The notes under the pieces: generated by a model
Seen by the model: the letters and a program-made list of their open reading frames with translations, nothing else
Databases searched by the model: none
What the model was told of the DNA's origin: nothing
Source of the DNA: Thiohalocapsa sp. PB-PSB1
GTDB taxonomy: Bacteria > Pseudomonadota > Gammaproteobacteria > Chromatiales > Chromatiaceae
Assembly: GCA_016745215.1 (NCBI GenBank)
Contig: CP050890.1
Location: 3,162,001 to 3,226,000 of the forward strand
Reading direction: 5' to 3'
Length of the DNA: 64,000 nt
Translations under genes and position numbers: made by a program
Shown: piece by piece, positions 1 to 11,000 of the stretch
Layout: each line of letters begins with the position of its first letter
How positions within the stretch are numbered: position 1 is the stretch's first letter

Positions 1-311
1 CCGAATCCGCGCCGTCGCCGGCTGCGTAGCAATGCGTGGATCACCAATAGAGAAAGGCAGATGCAATCGATCGGAAAGTTAGATTTTATCCAGTGGACAA
101 GCAGCGATATCTTTTTCCGATTTTCGGCTAAACAACGGCTTTGACCAAAGTTTCCCGATTTCTGAAAATCCCAAGGAGAGCGGCTACTTGGGGGTGGCAC
201 ATTGATGCTGGTTTGCGCAGGCGCAAGCAAACCCAAATAATAATGCCCCTACCTGGCCCGCCACCCACCCAAGAATCAGATAACTTCAGTGGCTTCAATA
301 AGGATACAATC
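1..311. other. Leader region before dabB, no gene seen
   Basis: No open frame here resembles a known protein. The stretch presumably carries the promoter and leader of the dab genes. A reading frame continuous with dabB extends back to an ATG at 141, but the added residues are polar and unlike the family's N-terminus, so they are treated as non-coding. Confidence 0.4.
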
Positions 312-1955
312 ATGTCTATGACCAGCCTGACTTTGTCTACCGCCAGCGTGCTGGCGGCACCCCTCGTGCTGTGGCTCGCTGGCGCGGTGCCGCGTGCTGC
401 CGCCCATCGTAACAGTGTCGCGATGGCCAAATTTGCCACCGCCACCGCCTGGAGCGCCTTTGCCCTGTCGCTGATAGCCTTGACGAGTTATGCAATGGGC
501 CCCGGTTTTGGCAGCAATGCAACGCTGCAATTGCTCGTCATACCGCTGCCCTTCGATATTGGTAACTTCGCCATCGGCGTCTTCGTCAACGCCGTGACGG
601 TGATCATGCTGACGTTGGTATCGTTGGTGGGAGCCGTGGTGGTGACCTACGCCCGCACCTATATTGCCGGCGACCCGGGTGAGGGTCGCTTCCATAAATG
701 GTTATTGCTGACGTTGGCGGCGATTCTGACCGTCATTGTCGCGAGCAATCTTCTGATGTTTGCACTGGCCTGGGTATTGACCAGCCTGAACCTGCATCGG
801 CTGCTGCTGTTTTACCCGGAGCGGCCGGCGGCGCAGTTGGCGGCGCACAAGAAATTCGTGTTCAGCCGCATCGGCGATGCGAGTCTGTTCCTCGCTGTCC
901 TGTTCATCGGTGCCTCTGTGCACACGCTGGATTTCGAGACCCTCTTCCCGGCCATGGCCAACATCCAGGGTCCGCTGCCAGTGGCGCTCCAGAGCGCGGC
1001 CTGGCTGATTGCCTTGGCAGCCATTCTCAAGTGTGCCCAATTCCCGTTCCACGGCTGGTTGATCCAGGTGATGGAGGCGCCGACACCGGTCTCGGCATTG
1101 TTGCATGCGGGTATCGTCAATGCCGGCGCCTTTTTGGTGATCCGCATGAGCCCGGTGATGTCGGTGTCGGGGCCGGCGCTGGACGCGCTCGCCGTGGTGG
1201 GCCTGGTGACACTGGCAGTGGCCTCCCTGGTGATGCTGACGCAGACCAGTATCAAAGTCTCGCTGGCCTGGTCCACGTCGGCGCAGATGGGCTTCATGCT
1301 GCTGGAAGCGGGTCTCGGGCTGTACAGCCTGGCATTGCTGCACCTGGTGGCGCATTCGCTGTATAAGGCGCATGCTTTCCTCGCCTCGGGCAGCAGCGTG
1401 GACGGCTTCCGTTCACCTCCGCTCAGGTTCAAAGGCGGCGCGCCTGAGCCCTGGCATTGGCTGGTCGCCTTTCAGGGGGCGATTGTATTGGCATTGGTCG
1501 CCGGCTTTGTGTTCGGCATTGATCCAGCCGAGCAGCCGGCGCTGATTGTCACCGGCGCCATCGTCGCCATCGCCACCGCGCAACTGCTGCTTCAGGCTCT
1601 GGTGCTGGAGGACAATGCGAAATTGCTGGTTCGGGCCACTGTCATCGCCGCCTTCGTCTGCTTTGCATATTTCGGACTGCATGCGGCCTTCGAGCACGCA
1701 CTGATCGGCAGTGTACGGCCAATGGCGATGACGGGCGTTCTCGATGTTGGGCTGAGTATTGCGATCTTTATCGTGTTCATCGGGCTGATCACATTACAGC
1801 ACCTGTTCACCCGCATCCACAGCCCGTTGCGCCAGGCCATCCAGGTGCATCTTTACAACGGGTTGTATGTGGATGTGCTAGTGACGCGGCTGATCGTGCG
1901 CCTGTGGCCGATGCGCCGACCGGCGGCAACTGGCGCATCAACCGACGGCGCCTGA
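312..1955 (+). CDS. dabB: DabB, NuoL-like membrane subunit of the DAB inorganic-carbon pump
   Basis: Membrane subunit expected to couple a cation gradient to bicarbonate or CO2 accumulation together with DabA. The 547-residue product is almost entirely transmembrane helix. Around residues 240-280 it has the NuoL/MrpA/NDH-5 signature: a Lys in a helix followed by QFPFHGW, then MEAPTPVSALLHAG. It lacks the long lateral helix of true NuoL and no other nuo gene is near, whereas the next gene is dabA. That context decides the assignment. ATG 312 is preferred over the upstream ATG at 141 because family similarity begins with the hydrophobic stretch just after it. The gap to dabA is 63 bp, so co-transcription is likely. 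Confidence 0.88.
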   Translation: MSMTSLTLSTASVLAAPLVLWLAGAVPRAAAHRNSVAMAKFATATAWSAFALSLIALTSYAMGPGFGSNATLQLLVIPLPFDIGNFAIGVFVNAVTVIMLTLVSLVGAVVVTYARTYIAGDPGEGRFHKWLLLTLAAILTVIVASNLLMFALAWVLTSLNLHRLLLFYPERPAAQLAAHKKFVFSRIGDASLFLAVLFIGASVHTLDFETLFPAMANIQGPLPVALQSAAWLIALAAILKCAQFPFHGWLIQVMEAPTPVSALLHAGIVNAGAFLVIRMSPVMSVSGPALDALAVVGLVTLAVASLVMLTQTSIKVSLAWSTSAQMGFMLLEAGLGLYSLALLHLVAHSLYKAHAFLASGSSVDGFRSPPLRFKGGAPEPWHWLVAFQGAIVLALVAGFVFGIDPAEQPALIVTGAIVAIATAQLLLQALVLEDNAKLLVRATVIAAFVCFAYFGLHAAFEHALIGSVRPMAMTGVLDVGLSIAIFIVFIGLITLQHLFTRIHSPLRQAIQVHLYNGLYVDVLVTRLIVRLWPMRRPAATGASTDGA

Positions 1956-2018
1956 TCCAATGAGATAGACAACTGTCATTCCAGTATCATTCCAAAATAA
2001 ACGATAGGAGTTGGGCCC

Positions 2019-4634
2019 ATGCACCCGAAAGACCTGCGCGTCAAGGAACAGAACCTGGAGCAGCAACCGCGGGATGCGGCAACCAAGGGCTTTGCAGCAT
2101 CGACGCCGACGGCAATCACCCCGCTAACGCCAGAGCTTTCCCGGCAGATCGACGCCGCCTGCAGCCGCATCGCGCCGGTGTGGCCCCTGGACCGCTTCGT
2201 TGCCGTGAATCCCTTCCACGGGCTGGTGGGGCAACACTTCGAGGAAGCTGCGGCGACCCTGCGGCGCATCGCCGATGCGCGTATGTACATGCCGCGCCGC
2301 TGGTACCGCGAGCAGATCGAAGCCGGGCGTATCAGTGACGACGACCTATGCCAAGCTGCTCGCCTGTGCGGCAGCGCGTTAACCTCACGACAGCTGCATG
2401 AGGCTGCCGCAGCCGAGCACCAGGCCCCGGCCGGCGGCGTGCCTCTGTTGACCGCTCTGGTGGATGAGCTGGACGCGGATGATTGGTCGAACTTCGTGGT
2501 GGAGCGCATCAGTCACCATTGCGCGGCCTACTTCGATATGGGTCAAGCCACCTGGAAACGTCCCTGGGACGGCATGTCATTGTATGCATCCTGGCGACGC
2601 TTCGCGGCGCTCGACTACAGCCTGACCATGATGGGTCAGGATGCCATGCGCTCGCGGGTCAAAGCACTGCCGGAATCCCCGCGCGCCTGTATCGCCTCAG
2701 CGCTGGGTCGGCTCGGTATCCCGGAGTCCGCGGCGTTGGACTATATGCATGCGGCGCTGATGGACATCGGTGGCTGGGCAGCCTGGACGCGGCTCCAGCG
2801 CTGGGAGCAGGAATTGGCCGGTGGCAGCGACGACAGTATTGTCGAGCTGCTTGCCATCCGACTCGCCTGGGATGTGCTGCTCTATGAGCATAAGGCGACA
2901 CCGGAGCTGATGTCACATTGGCGCGAGATTTGCGCCCGCCTTGGCCGCGGGGAGACGAATGCCGGGGTAGGCGGCAACGGCAACACCGACGCCGAGGTGG
3001 AGCATGTACTGCTGACGGCGCTGGAGCAGGGCTATCAGCGTCGGCTCATTGACGATTTGACCCGCGGCGGCGATACCAACGCACCCGAGATACGGCCCGC
3101 GGTGCAGGCGGCTTTCTGCATCGACGTGCGCTCTGAAATCATCCGCCGGGCCTTCGAGACCGTCTGTCCGCGAGGCCAGACTCTTGGCTTCGCCGGCTTT
3201 TTCGGCATGCCTATTGCGCACGTACCGCTTGGCGCGGTGGAGTCCCGGCCACATCTGCCGGTGCTGTTGTCGCCGCAATACCAGGTCTGCTCGGAGATCC
3301 ATGGCGCGGACAAACAGGATGCCGAGGAGGTGCTTGCCACCCAGCGTCGGCGCACCGGGCTCGCCAAGTCCTGGAAGGCGTTCAAGATGGGCGCCTCGTC
3401 CTGCTTCTCGTTTGTGGAGACGGCGGGAATCCTGATCTATGCACCAAAGATTCTCACCGACAGCTTTGGCTTGAGCCGTCCGGTGGCCGCTCCAGATGAT
3501 CTGTGGCTGGATGATGCCACCAAGTGCCGTGTTGGCCCGAGTCTGGAAACGCCACACTATGGTGACTGCGAACACGCACATGACGAGCACGCCATCGGTA
3601 TCCCCGAATCGGACCGTGTGCCGTTGGCAGAGGGCATCCTGCGCGCCATGTCCATGACCTCCAACTTCGCGCGGCTGGTGCTGCTAGTGGGGCACGGCAG
3701 CACCGTGGTCAACAACCCGCATGCGGCGGGTCTCGACTGCGGCGCCTGCGGCGGCATGACCGGCGAGGCCAGCGCGCGGCTCACTGCCGCGTTACTGAAC
3801 GAACCTCGGGTACGCCAGGGTCTGGTCGAGCGTGGTATTCAGATTCCGGCGGACACCTGGTTCATCGGTGCCATGCATGACACCTGCGTGGACGAGGTGC
3901 GGTTATTCGACATCGAGCAGCTGCCCGCAGGCTACGCCGAGGAGCTGGCAGAACTCAGGAGCTGGCTCCAGCAGGCCGGCGAGCTGACCCGCTTGCAGCG
4001 CGCTGCACGGCTTGGGCTCGAGCATCACAGCCCGCGAGCCGTCACCGCCAATGTTCAGCATCGCAGCCGCGACTGGGCGCAGGTGCGACCAGAGTGGGCG
4101 CTGGCAGGCTGCGCTGCCTTCATCGCCGCACCCAGGGAGCGTACCCGCGGTCTGGATCTCGACGGTCGTGCCTTCCTGCATGATTACCATTGGCAGCAGG
4201 ACGCGGACTCGAGTGTGCTGGAATTGATCATGACCGCACCCATGGTCGTTGCCGGCTGGATCAATCTGCAATACTATGCATCGACCACCGACAACCGCCG
4301 TTTCGGCAGCGGCAACAAGGTATTGCACAATGTGGTCGGTGGCGCTATCGGCGTGTTGGAAGGCAACGCCGGCGACCTGCGCGTGGGTTTGTCCATGCAG
4401 TCTTTGCATGACGGCAAGCGCTGGATGCACGAGCCCATGCGGCTGTCGGTGTTCCTGGCAGCACCGCAAGTCGCCATCGACGACATCATCGCCCGTCACG
4501 AACTGGTGCGTCAGATGCTCGATAACGGCTGGCTGCACCTGTTCCGCATGGACGATGACGGCGGCGTGGATCGGCGCATACCAGGTACCGGCTGGCAACG
4601 GGCGAATGCGGAGAAGCTCGCCGAAGTCGCCTGA
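2019..4634 (+). CDS. dabA: DabA, DUF2309 zinc protein of the DAB inorganic-carbon pump
   Basis: Cytoplasmic or peripheral subunit of the DabAB complex, with a beta-carbonic-anhydrase-like zinc site thought to hydrate CO2 vectorially. The 871-residue length matches the DUF2309 family. The predicted zinc and catalytic residues are visible: Cys367 and Asp369 in CIDVRSE, then His559 in GHGS and Cys574 in LDCGACGG. The 15-residue His-to-Cys spacing is that of characterised DabA. The C-terminal third carries conserved DUF2309 blocks such as the VVGGAIGV stretch. It follows dabB directly and points to an autotrophic or CO2-scavenging host. No frameshift or missing key residue was noticed. Confidence 0.93.
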   Translation: MHPKDLRVKEQNLEQQPRDAATKGFAASTPTAITPLTPELSRQIDAACSRIAPVWPLDRFVAVNPFHGLVGQHFEEAAATLRRIADARMYMPRRWYREQIEAGRISDDDLCQAARLCGSALTSRQLHEAAAAEHQAPAGGVPLLTALVDELDADDWSNFVVERISHHCAAYFDMGQATWKRPWDGMSLYASWRRFAALDYSLTMMGQDAMRSRVKALPESPRACIASALGRLGIPESAALDYMHAALMDIGGWAAWTRLQRWEQELAGGSDDSIVELLAIRLAWDVLLYEHKATPELMSHWREICARLGRGETNAGVGGNGNTDAEVEHVLLTALEQGYQRRLIDDLTRGGDTNAPEIRPAVQAAFCIDVRSEIIRRAFETVCPRGQTLGFAGFFGMPIAHVPLGAVESRPHLPVLLSPQYQVCSEIHGADKQDAEEVLATQRRRTGLAKSWKAFKMGASSCFSFVETAGILIYAPKILTDSFGLSRPVAAPDDLWLDDATKCRVGPSLETPHYGDCEHAHDEHAIGIPESDRVPLAEGILRAMSMTSNFARLVLLVGHGSTVVNNPHAAGLDCGACGGMTGEASARLTAALLNEPRVRQGLVERGIQIPADTWFIGAMHDTCVDEVRLFDIEQLPAGYAEELAELRSWLQQAGELTRLQRAARLGLEHHSPRAVTANVQHRSRDWAQVRPEWALAGCAAFIAAPRERTRGLDLDGRAFLHDYHWQQDADSSVLELIMTAPMVVAGWINLQYYASTTDNRRFGSGNKVLHNVVGGAIGVLEGNAGDLRVGLSMQSLHDGKRWMHEPMRLSVFLAAPQVAIDDIIARHELVRQMLDNGWLHLFRMDDDGGVDRRIPGTGWQRANAEKLAEVA

Positions 4635-5122
4635 GCCAACATGGTCGCCGGTTGCGGCCAGCGTGCCGGAACGCAGGGTTGAAACAAGCAGTCAGCGTTG
4701 CGTACCGGTTCCGACCGCATGTAGAAGTAGGCAGGAGTCATGCTATTGGATTCCGATCAGTCAGCACACCACGTACATCACCCCCTGCGCAGGACCGATA
4801 ACCGGGACTCGACTCCCGGCCCTTTCATCACCAGCGTCACCCAAACCCGCCACGATGGCCACCAGCTGGTTTTTCTGTCGCGGCGGCACCGCAAGCAGCT
4901 ACAGCCGCTGCACCTGAACAACAATGGCCTGCGCCTGTATCCAATCTTGCCGCGGTCGGCCTGGTTACGGTTTTGGGCACCCGAGCGTCTGGCCTGGTGG
5001 ATTGCAATCCTGTTTATCATCGGATCTGCCTGCTTTGGTTACAGCAGCTTCGCCTCGAACTGGCCCCAGTTATTGGCACTGGAGATAACCACGGCGTCCG
5101 CAATCAACGCCATCTTTTTTAC

Positions 5123-6577
5123 CAATACCTTCGCCAAAAATTAGCGCCAAAAATTAGGTGGGCGACAGCCCGAGGTGATAGGTTATCCAGTTACTAATCC
5201 GAAGACCTATTCCCTCAGGAGGCTATCGCCCATGCCCGACATTATGCTGATCTTGAGCTGCTTAAGCCAGAGCGTAGATAAGACGAGCCTTGGCCGTTTG
5301 GGTTGCGTTGTGGAAGGGCTGTTGGCGATGACGGGGCGGGTAACGATGCGGGGGCTATCGCGCTGGACCGAGCGCGGGGGAAGCTATCGGACGCTGCAGC
5401 GGTTGTTCAACACCACGCTCAGTTGGGGCCAAGTGCATTGGCTGGTGATTCGCCAGCACCTGCTGGGCGACGAAACGCAATGGTTGCTGGCGGGCGATGA
5501 AGTGGTGGTGAGCAAATCGGGCAAGAAGACCCACGGTCTGGATCGTTTTTTCTCCTCGGTGGTTGGCAAGACGATCCCGGGGTTGTGTTTTCTGAGCCTG
5601 TCGTTGATTAGCGTGCAACGGCGCTGTTCGTACCCATTGCGCCTGGAGCCGATTCTCAAAGAGACGGCCGCGAGCTGCCCGAAAGCGTCCAAAGCGGGTC
5701 GGGGTAAGGACCGAGGGCGGCCGAAAGGTAGCCGCAATGGCAATCGCCGGGAGGTGAGTCTGTCGCCCTATTTGCAGTTCGTTCAAGACCTTCTGCGCCA
5801 GGTGCTGGCACTGGTGTGCCAGACGCTGACGGTGCGTTATTTCGTCTTCGACGGGGCCTTCGGCCATAATCAAGCGCTGCAAATGGTCCGTCGCACGGGC
5901 TTAGAGTTGATCAGCAAATTGCGCCACAACAGCGCGCTGTATCTGCCCTATGACGGCCCCTACGCCGGGCGCGGCCCGCGGCGCAAGTACGGCAGCAAGC
6001 TCGATTATCAACACTTGCCGCCGTGCTTTCTCAAAGCCACTTCCGTGGAAGGACACGTTCATACGGCCATCTACCAACTGCCCGTTTGGCACAAAAAATT
6101 CCCCGACCGGCTCAATGTCGTGATCCTTGTCAAGACCAACCAACGCACCGGTGCCCAGGCCCATGTCATCCTTTTCAGTAGTGATCTCGAGTTAGGCTAC
6201 GAAGCGCTCATCGATTACTATCGCTTGCGCTTCCAAATCGAGTTCAACTTCCGAGACGCCAAACAGTACTGGGGCTTGGAAGACTTCATGGTGACCAAGC
6301 CAACGCCGGTCTACAACAGTGCCAACCTGGCGATGCTGATGATCAACCTGTCCCAGATCCTGATGCGACCGGTGCGCGAGCACTGTCCGAGCTTTAGCGT
6401 CAATGACCTCAAAGCCCACTTCCGCGGCCGGAAATACGTCCTGGAGGTGTTAAAAATGCTTCCGGAAATGCCCGAAGCGAATATTATTGACCAAGCCCTT
6501 GAGCAGGCTGCAAATCTGGGGCGGATTAATCAAGAACTTAGTGCAGCATGAGATCGGGTCATTTGGCGAAGGTATTG
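5123..6577. mobile_element. IS4-type insertion sequence with TIRs and 6-bp duplication
   Basis: The ends are 16-bp perfect inverted repeats, CAATACCTTCGCCAAA at 5123-5138 and its complement at 6562-6577. They are flanked by the direct repeat TTTTAC (5117-5122 and 6578-6583). The 1455-bp element carries one transposase gene. The clean duplication and intact ends indicate a recent insertion. Confidence 0.92.
5175..6551 (+). CDS. IS4-family DDE transposase
   Basis: A 458-residue transposase filling the IS. DDE-type features are visible: the first acidic block near residues 105-115 (LLAGDEVVVSKSGKKT), VRYFVFDGAFGHNQ near residue 220, and the IS4 Y-(2)-R-(3)-E-(6)-K signature as YYRLRFQIEFNFRDAKQYWG near residue 350. 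The extreme N-terminus before PDIMLILSCL may be untranslated; an ATG at 5232 follows an AGGAGG-like site and would give a protein about 19 residues shorter. The frame is intact, so the element may be active. Confidence 0.88.
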   Translation: MIGYPVTNPKTYSLRRLSPMPDIMLILSCLSQSVDKTSLGRLGCVVEGLLAMTGRVTMRGLSRWTERGGSYRTLQRLFNTTLSWGQVHWLVIRQHLLGDETQWLLAGDEVVVSKSGKKTHGLDRFFSSVVGKTIPGLCFLSLSLISVQRRCSYPLRLEPILKETAASCPKASKAGRGKDRGRPKGSRNGNRREVSLSPYLQFVQDLLRQVLALVCQTLTVRYFVFDGAFGHNQALQMVRRTGLELISKLRHNSALYLPYDGPYAGRGPRRKYGSKLDYQHLPPCFLKATSVEGHVHTAIYQLPVWHKKFPDRLNVVILVKTNQRTGAQAHVILFSSDLELGYEALIDYYRLRFQIEFNFRDAKQYWGLEDFMVTKPTPVYNSANLAMLMINLSQILMRPVREHCPSFSVNDLKAHFRGRKYVLEVLKMLPEMPEANIIDQALEQAANLGRINQELSAA

Positions 6578-7289
6578 TTTTACGGGTTCGTTTTTTTTTA
6601 CCGCCGCCGCCGGCCTGCAATTGCTGGAGGCGATCAACGGCGATGTTGCAGATCTCGGCAGGATCATGGCGGGCCAGCGACCGGCTTGGCGGTGGTTTGC
6701 ATGGAAGCCGCGCAATGCTGGTTATCTGGCCAGTTTGATCCAGTTCATCGGCACCCTGCTGTTCAATGTCAACACCGGAGATGCGCTGCTTACCGGTCTC
6801 GACTGGGTCGAGAAGGATATCCTGATCTGGGCACCCAACATGGCCGGTAGCCTGTGCTTCCTGGCAGCCAGCTATCTGGCGTTGATCGAGATTTCCCATG
6901 GCTGGTGGTCGTTCGAGCCGCGCCAGATCAGCTGGTGGGTGGTCATGGTCAACCTGGCCGGCTCGGTTGCGTTCCAGATTTCGGCCCTGTACGGCTTCTT
7001 CCCGCGGCTGCCTGTGGTCAGCTGGGCCTGGGATGCCAACCTATGGACCCTGATCGGCGCCCTGTGCTTCTTCATCGCCAGCTATCTGATGCTTCCAGAG
7101 CTGTTCGATGCCGATGCCCGGGCACCCAGTAAGGCGTGAGCCTTTGCAGCATAAAACGATCGCTTGTGCGTGCCGGCCTCGTGCTCCAATCCTTTATCAT
7201 GCAGGTGTCTTGTCGAGGGACCGACTGCGGCGATGACCGCGACAGGCGAAATCGTGCTTTTTTCACCCAGGCTCATGTATTGGGAGTCG

Positions 7290-7991
7290 ATGAACATGGT
7301 AACGAAAAGGATCGAAGCGATCCAAACCCACCAGGCAGATGTGATGCTGGCAAGCGCCTACGGGCGTCGCAGTATGAGCCAGCCAGTGCCTGAATTCCGC
7401 CTGCCTGAACACGAACTGGTCCCAGATACGGCCTACAGAATCGTTCACGACGAACCAATGCTGGATGACAATTCACGGCTCGAGTACATCCCAATGGAGA
7501 AGGGATGCTACGTGACGACGCCGGATGAGGTTCTGTCGCGCACGGACGAAAACACCATCGGTGTTGTCGTCATCCTGGGCACCACCTTCACCGGCGAGTT
7601 CGAGCCCATCGAAATCATCCAGGATGCGTTGGTGAAGCAGAACACCGACACCGGTTGGCAGATACCGATGCACATCGAACGGGCCAGCGGCGGCTTTGTT
7701 GCGCCCTTTTCGTATCCGGATCTGAAATGGAATTCTCGTCTAGCGTCGGTCAAGTCCATCAACGCATCAGGCCACAAGTACAGCCTGGTTTACCTCGGCA
7801 TCGGCTGGATGCTCTGGCGCGCTCAGCAAGACCTACCGGAAGACCTGATCTTTCATATCAATTATCCGGGCGACGGCTTCAGCGCTGACATGGCAGACAT
7901 GTTACTGGACGATATCCGAAAAGCGGTCGAGCATTTCGAAAGCTTGTCGGAATATAGCCCCAAGGCGCAAGCCTCGGTATTTGCCCACTGA
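7290..7991 (+). pseudogene. Internally deleted glutamate decarboxylase (Gad) relic
   Basis: The open frame encodes recognisable blocks of PLP-dependent glutamate decarboxylase but is half normal length (about 233 versus about 460 residues). The N-terminal block ends at MLDDNSRL and jumps straight to the YIPMEKG block, losing the central PLP-phosphate-binding region. After LIFHINY it jumps to a C-terminal block GFSADMADMLLDDI. The PLP lysine survives in SINASGHKY, but the Asp that should pair with the pyridine nitrogen (HVDAASGGF in the family) reads HIERASGGF. Both deletions keep the frame. It is unlikely to be catalytic. ATG 7290 lies 6-7 bases after GGGAG; ATG 7296 is equally possible. Confidence 0.82.
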
Positions 7992-8078
7992 TCCGGCATG
8001 GCCGTTCAATCCGGCAGTGTTCATTGATGGCGGACTGCGGCACGCGCCGCCTGCATTCCGCCGGAGGGCTCGGCGTGC

Positions 8079-11000
8079 ATGAAAGCGACGAAGAGGATTC
8101 TCGGAGTTGTCCTGCTTGCTGGCTTGCTCATCGGGCTCGCCTTCGCCGCTGCCATGGCCTATCTGCCGAGCTACCTGGAGCAGCATCGGGACGAGCTGGA
8201 AGCAAGCGCCACGCGTGCCCTGGGCCGGCCCGTGCAGATCGAGGGTCGTCTGGCGTTAGCCTGGTCTCTGCAGCCGTCGATTTCTCTGCAGGAACTGCGC
8301 ATCGGCAATCCGCGCTGGGCACAGGGCGACATTTTTCTGCACGCCCGGTGGGTGAACGTCCAGTTCGACCTGATGGCGCTGTTGCGCTGGCGCATCGAAA
8401 TCGCGCGCCTGGTCGTGGAGGGGGCTGCTCTCCATCTGGAGACTGATTCCCAGAATCGGAACAACTGGAATTTCGGCTCGAATCAATCGGGCGCGGGCGA
8501 CTTCCGTCTCGATACAGTCGAGATACGTGATTCGACTGTCTCTTTTCAGCCTGCTCAGGGCCAGTCGCGTTCCATCGCGATCACAAGGGCCAATATACAG
8601 GGTCTGGGAAGTCCGCACTTGGTCCTCGACGCTGCCGTCATGCTTGAACAGATCCCGTACAGGATCACCGCACAGTCCGGTGCATATGGCCATGCGAGAC
8701 AGGAGCGCTGGTCGTTTATCCTCCAGGCGGAGAGTGACCATACGGCATTGCGTGCCGAGGGGAGTTCCAATGCCCCGTTCGACGCAACCGATTTGGATGT
8801 GAACCTGGCGCTGCAAGGACAGAAGCTAAGCGCGCTCCAGCCCTTCATCGGGGTCGGCGGTGTTCCGGATTGGCCATTTCGGCTCGGCTTCCGGCTGACG
8901 CGGGACGACACAGGCTACCGACTCCAGAATATCTCTGGCATGCTCCATGGGGGCGGCCGGTCGGCCGCGCTCGACAGCAACCGGGAGGAAATCCTGCTGC
9001 ATGGCAGCTTACGCTGGGAATCCAGGCAGTCGCGGCCGCACATGAGCGGCAATCTGAGTCTGACTGCGATTGACTTGAACCGCTTCGCTGGGAATGCGTC
9101 AATCGCTGCGGTATCCAAGCAGCCCTGGCCAACTCAGGGCGCGCTGGACCAGAGCCTGCGTCCAAGCTGGATCGATCAACCCTTTTCGCTGGATGTTCTC
9201 GCCACCTTCGATGCCGATCTGATCCTCGAAATCGGCCAAGTCGCGGCTGGGCCGTTGCAATTCAAGGGTGTTCAGGGCCATGCCCTGCTCGCTGCTGGCC
9301 GTCTCAGACTCGAGGACTTCAGGGCCTCGCTTCCTGGTCTTGTGCTGACTGGCCGGGCGACTGTCGATGCCGCGGGAATGCCACTTGCGATGGCTGTCGA
9401 GCTGGATGCGGAGCAGGTACAATTTCCCCTGGCATTGTCCTTTCTGCTCCATCCGCCGAAAATCGAGGGCCTGTTGCAAGGCGTCTCGCTGGTGGGCAAG
9501 GCCCAGGGGCTCACGCCCGCGGACCTGATCAGGGCATTGCAGGCCGAGCTCACTGCTGACAGGATAAGGTTGCGCAGACCCGGCGAGCAACCGAACACTG
9601 AGCTCGATCACGGCCATGCGACGCTCGCGGTTGCCGCGGGTGGGGCAGCGCGATTATGGGCAGAGGGTATGCTCGGGCAGCAGGCATTCAGTCTGGAACT
9701 GACCGGCGGTCCACTGTTTGATCTGCTTCCAGGAGAGCGGTCCTGGCCGAGTATCCAATGCCTGGTAAACACAAGGCTGCATGGAGATTCCGTCGACATC
9801 CGTGCCGCGTTCGGTCCGCTGGACGCGCTGCTCGCGGGTCGCGATCTGCAGGCCGATATAACCGCCAACTATCGCCAGGCGACCGTCTCCCTGACCGGCA
9901 CCGTCGCCAGGTTCGACCAACTGAGCGGCAGCAACATTTCCATCAAGGCGTCGGGGCTGAACGGATCGGCACTGGAGCCCCTGCTTGGCCCCGTCGGGTC
10001 GAACGATCAGCCATTCGAACTCTCCGCTGTGCTGGAAGGCGGCAATCGAAGCCTGTACGTTCAGGACCTGCAGGTGCATGGCGAAGCTGGAGATCTGGCG
10101 GGGTATTTGCGCATCTATTTCGATGCCAGGCCGCGCATCAGGGCGGCCTTGGCAGCGCGTTCCATCGACCTCACGCCCTATCTGACCGGGGGCAGCGCCA
10201 ATGCCGGCACTCGATCCTGGATGACAACCGATTTACCGTTCGCCAGCCTGCGGCACTTCGATGCAGAACTGAGGCTGAAAGTCGATCAGGTCGCCATCGA
10301 TCGGTTTCAGGCAAAAGATCTCCAAGGCCACCTAGTACTCGACAACGGTCGCTTGCAGCTGGAGCAAGTCCAGGTTTCGCTTCCTGGGGCAGCGCTCAGC
10401 GGGCAGGCGACTGTCGATACCAATACGAAGGCACCGACGATCGCGCTGTCGCTGACTGCCAACGAGGTTGCATTGCCTCAGTCCCTATGGTTTCTATCCC
10501 AGCCCCTGGACATTGCGGGGTCGGTCAAGACAGCGGCGCTGAACATGCAGGCCCAGGGCGAGACCCCAGCCCTGTTGCTCGCAACGCTCAGCGCCCAGTC
10601 GACAGTCGACCATGCGCACCTGAATCCGCGCGTTCAGCAGGGTGGCAGGGACTTTGAGAGCAGCATCGACAAACTAATGCTGTCGGTCGAGGCCGGTCAG
10701 CGCGTCCGATTGCAGGCCGCTGTCAATGTCAACGAATTGTCCTTCGATCTCGACCTGACCGGCGGCCGACTGATCGATTTGCTGTCTTCGGATCGCTCCT
10801 GGCGGCAAATCAAGATCCTCGCGCGCGGTCAGTGGCGTGGTCAAAAGACCGAGGTCCGGGGCGCCGTGGGTCCGCTCAACGCCCTGTTCTCGGGTCGCGA
10901 TCTACGGATCGATCTCAGCATGCAGCATCCTGAACTGACAGCTGGTGTTCGGGGGATCATTGCCGGTCTGCATGGCTTGCGAGGCAGCAAGGCCAGCGTC

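Larger units (their letters stand above)
4740..7139 (+). pseudogene. YrhK-like membrane protein gene split by an IS4-type element
   Basis: Two fragments, 4740-5122 and 6584-7139, join in frame once the inserted element and one 6-bp target duplication are removed. The joined reading runs NAIFF then TGSFFFTAAAGLQLLEAIN. The product would be about 310 residues with paired hydrophobic helices in YrhK-domain style (WWIAILFIIGS, then LIQFIGTLLFNVNT and AGSLCFLAASYLALIE). It lies 105 bp after dabA, so it may once have belonged to the dab operon. The function of YrhK domains is not known to me. The right fragment keeps an open frame with a possible TTG start at 6621, but a stable product is doubtful. 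Confidence 0.8.

Noticed and set aside
312..1955. NuoL subunit of complex I
   Set aside because: No other nuo gene is nearby, the protein lacks the long C-terminal lateral helix, and the next gene is dabA.
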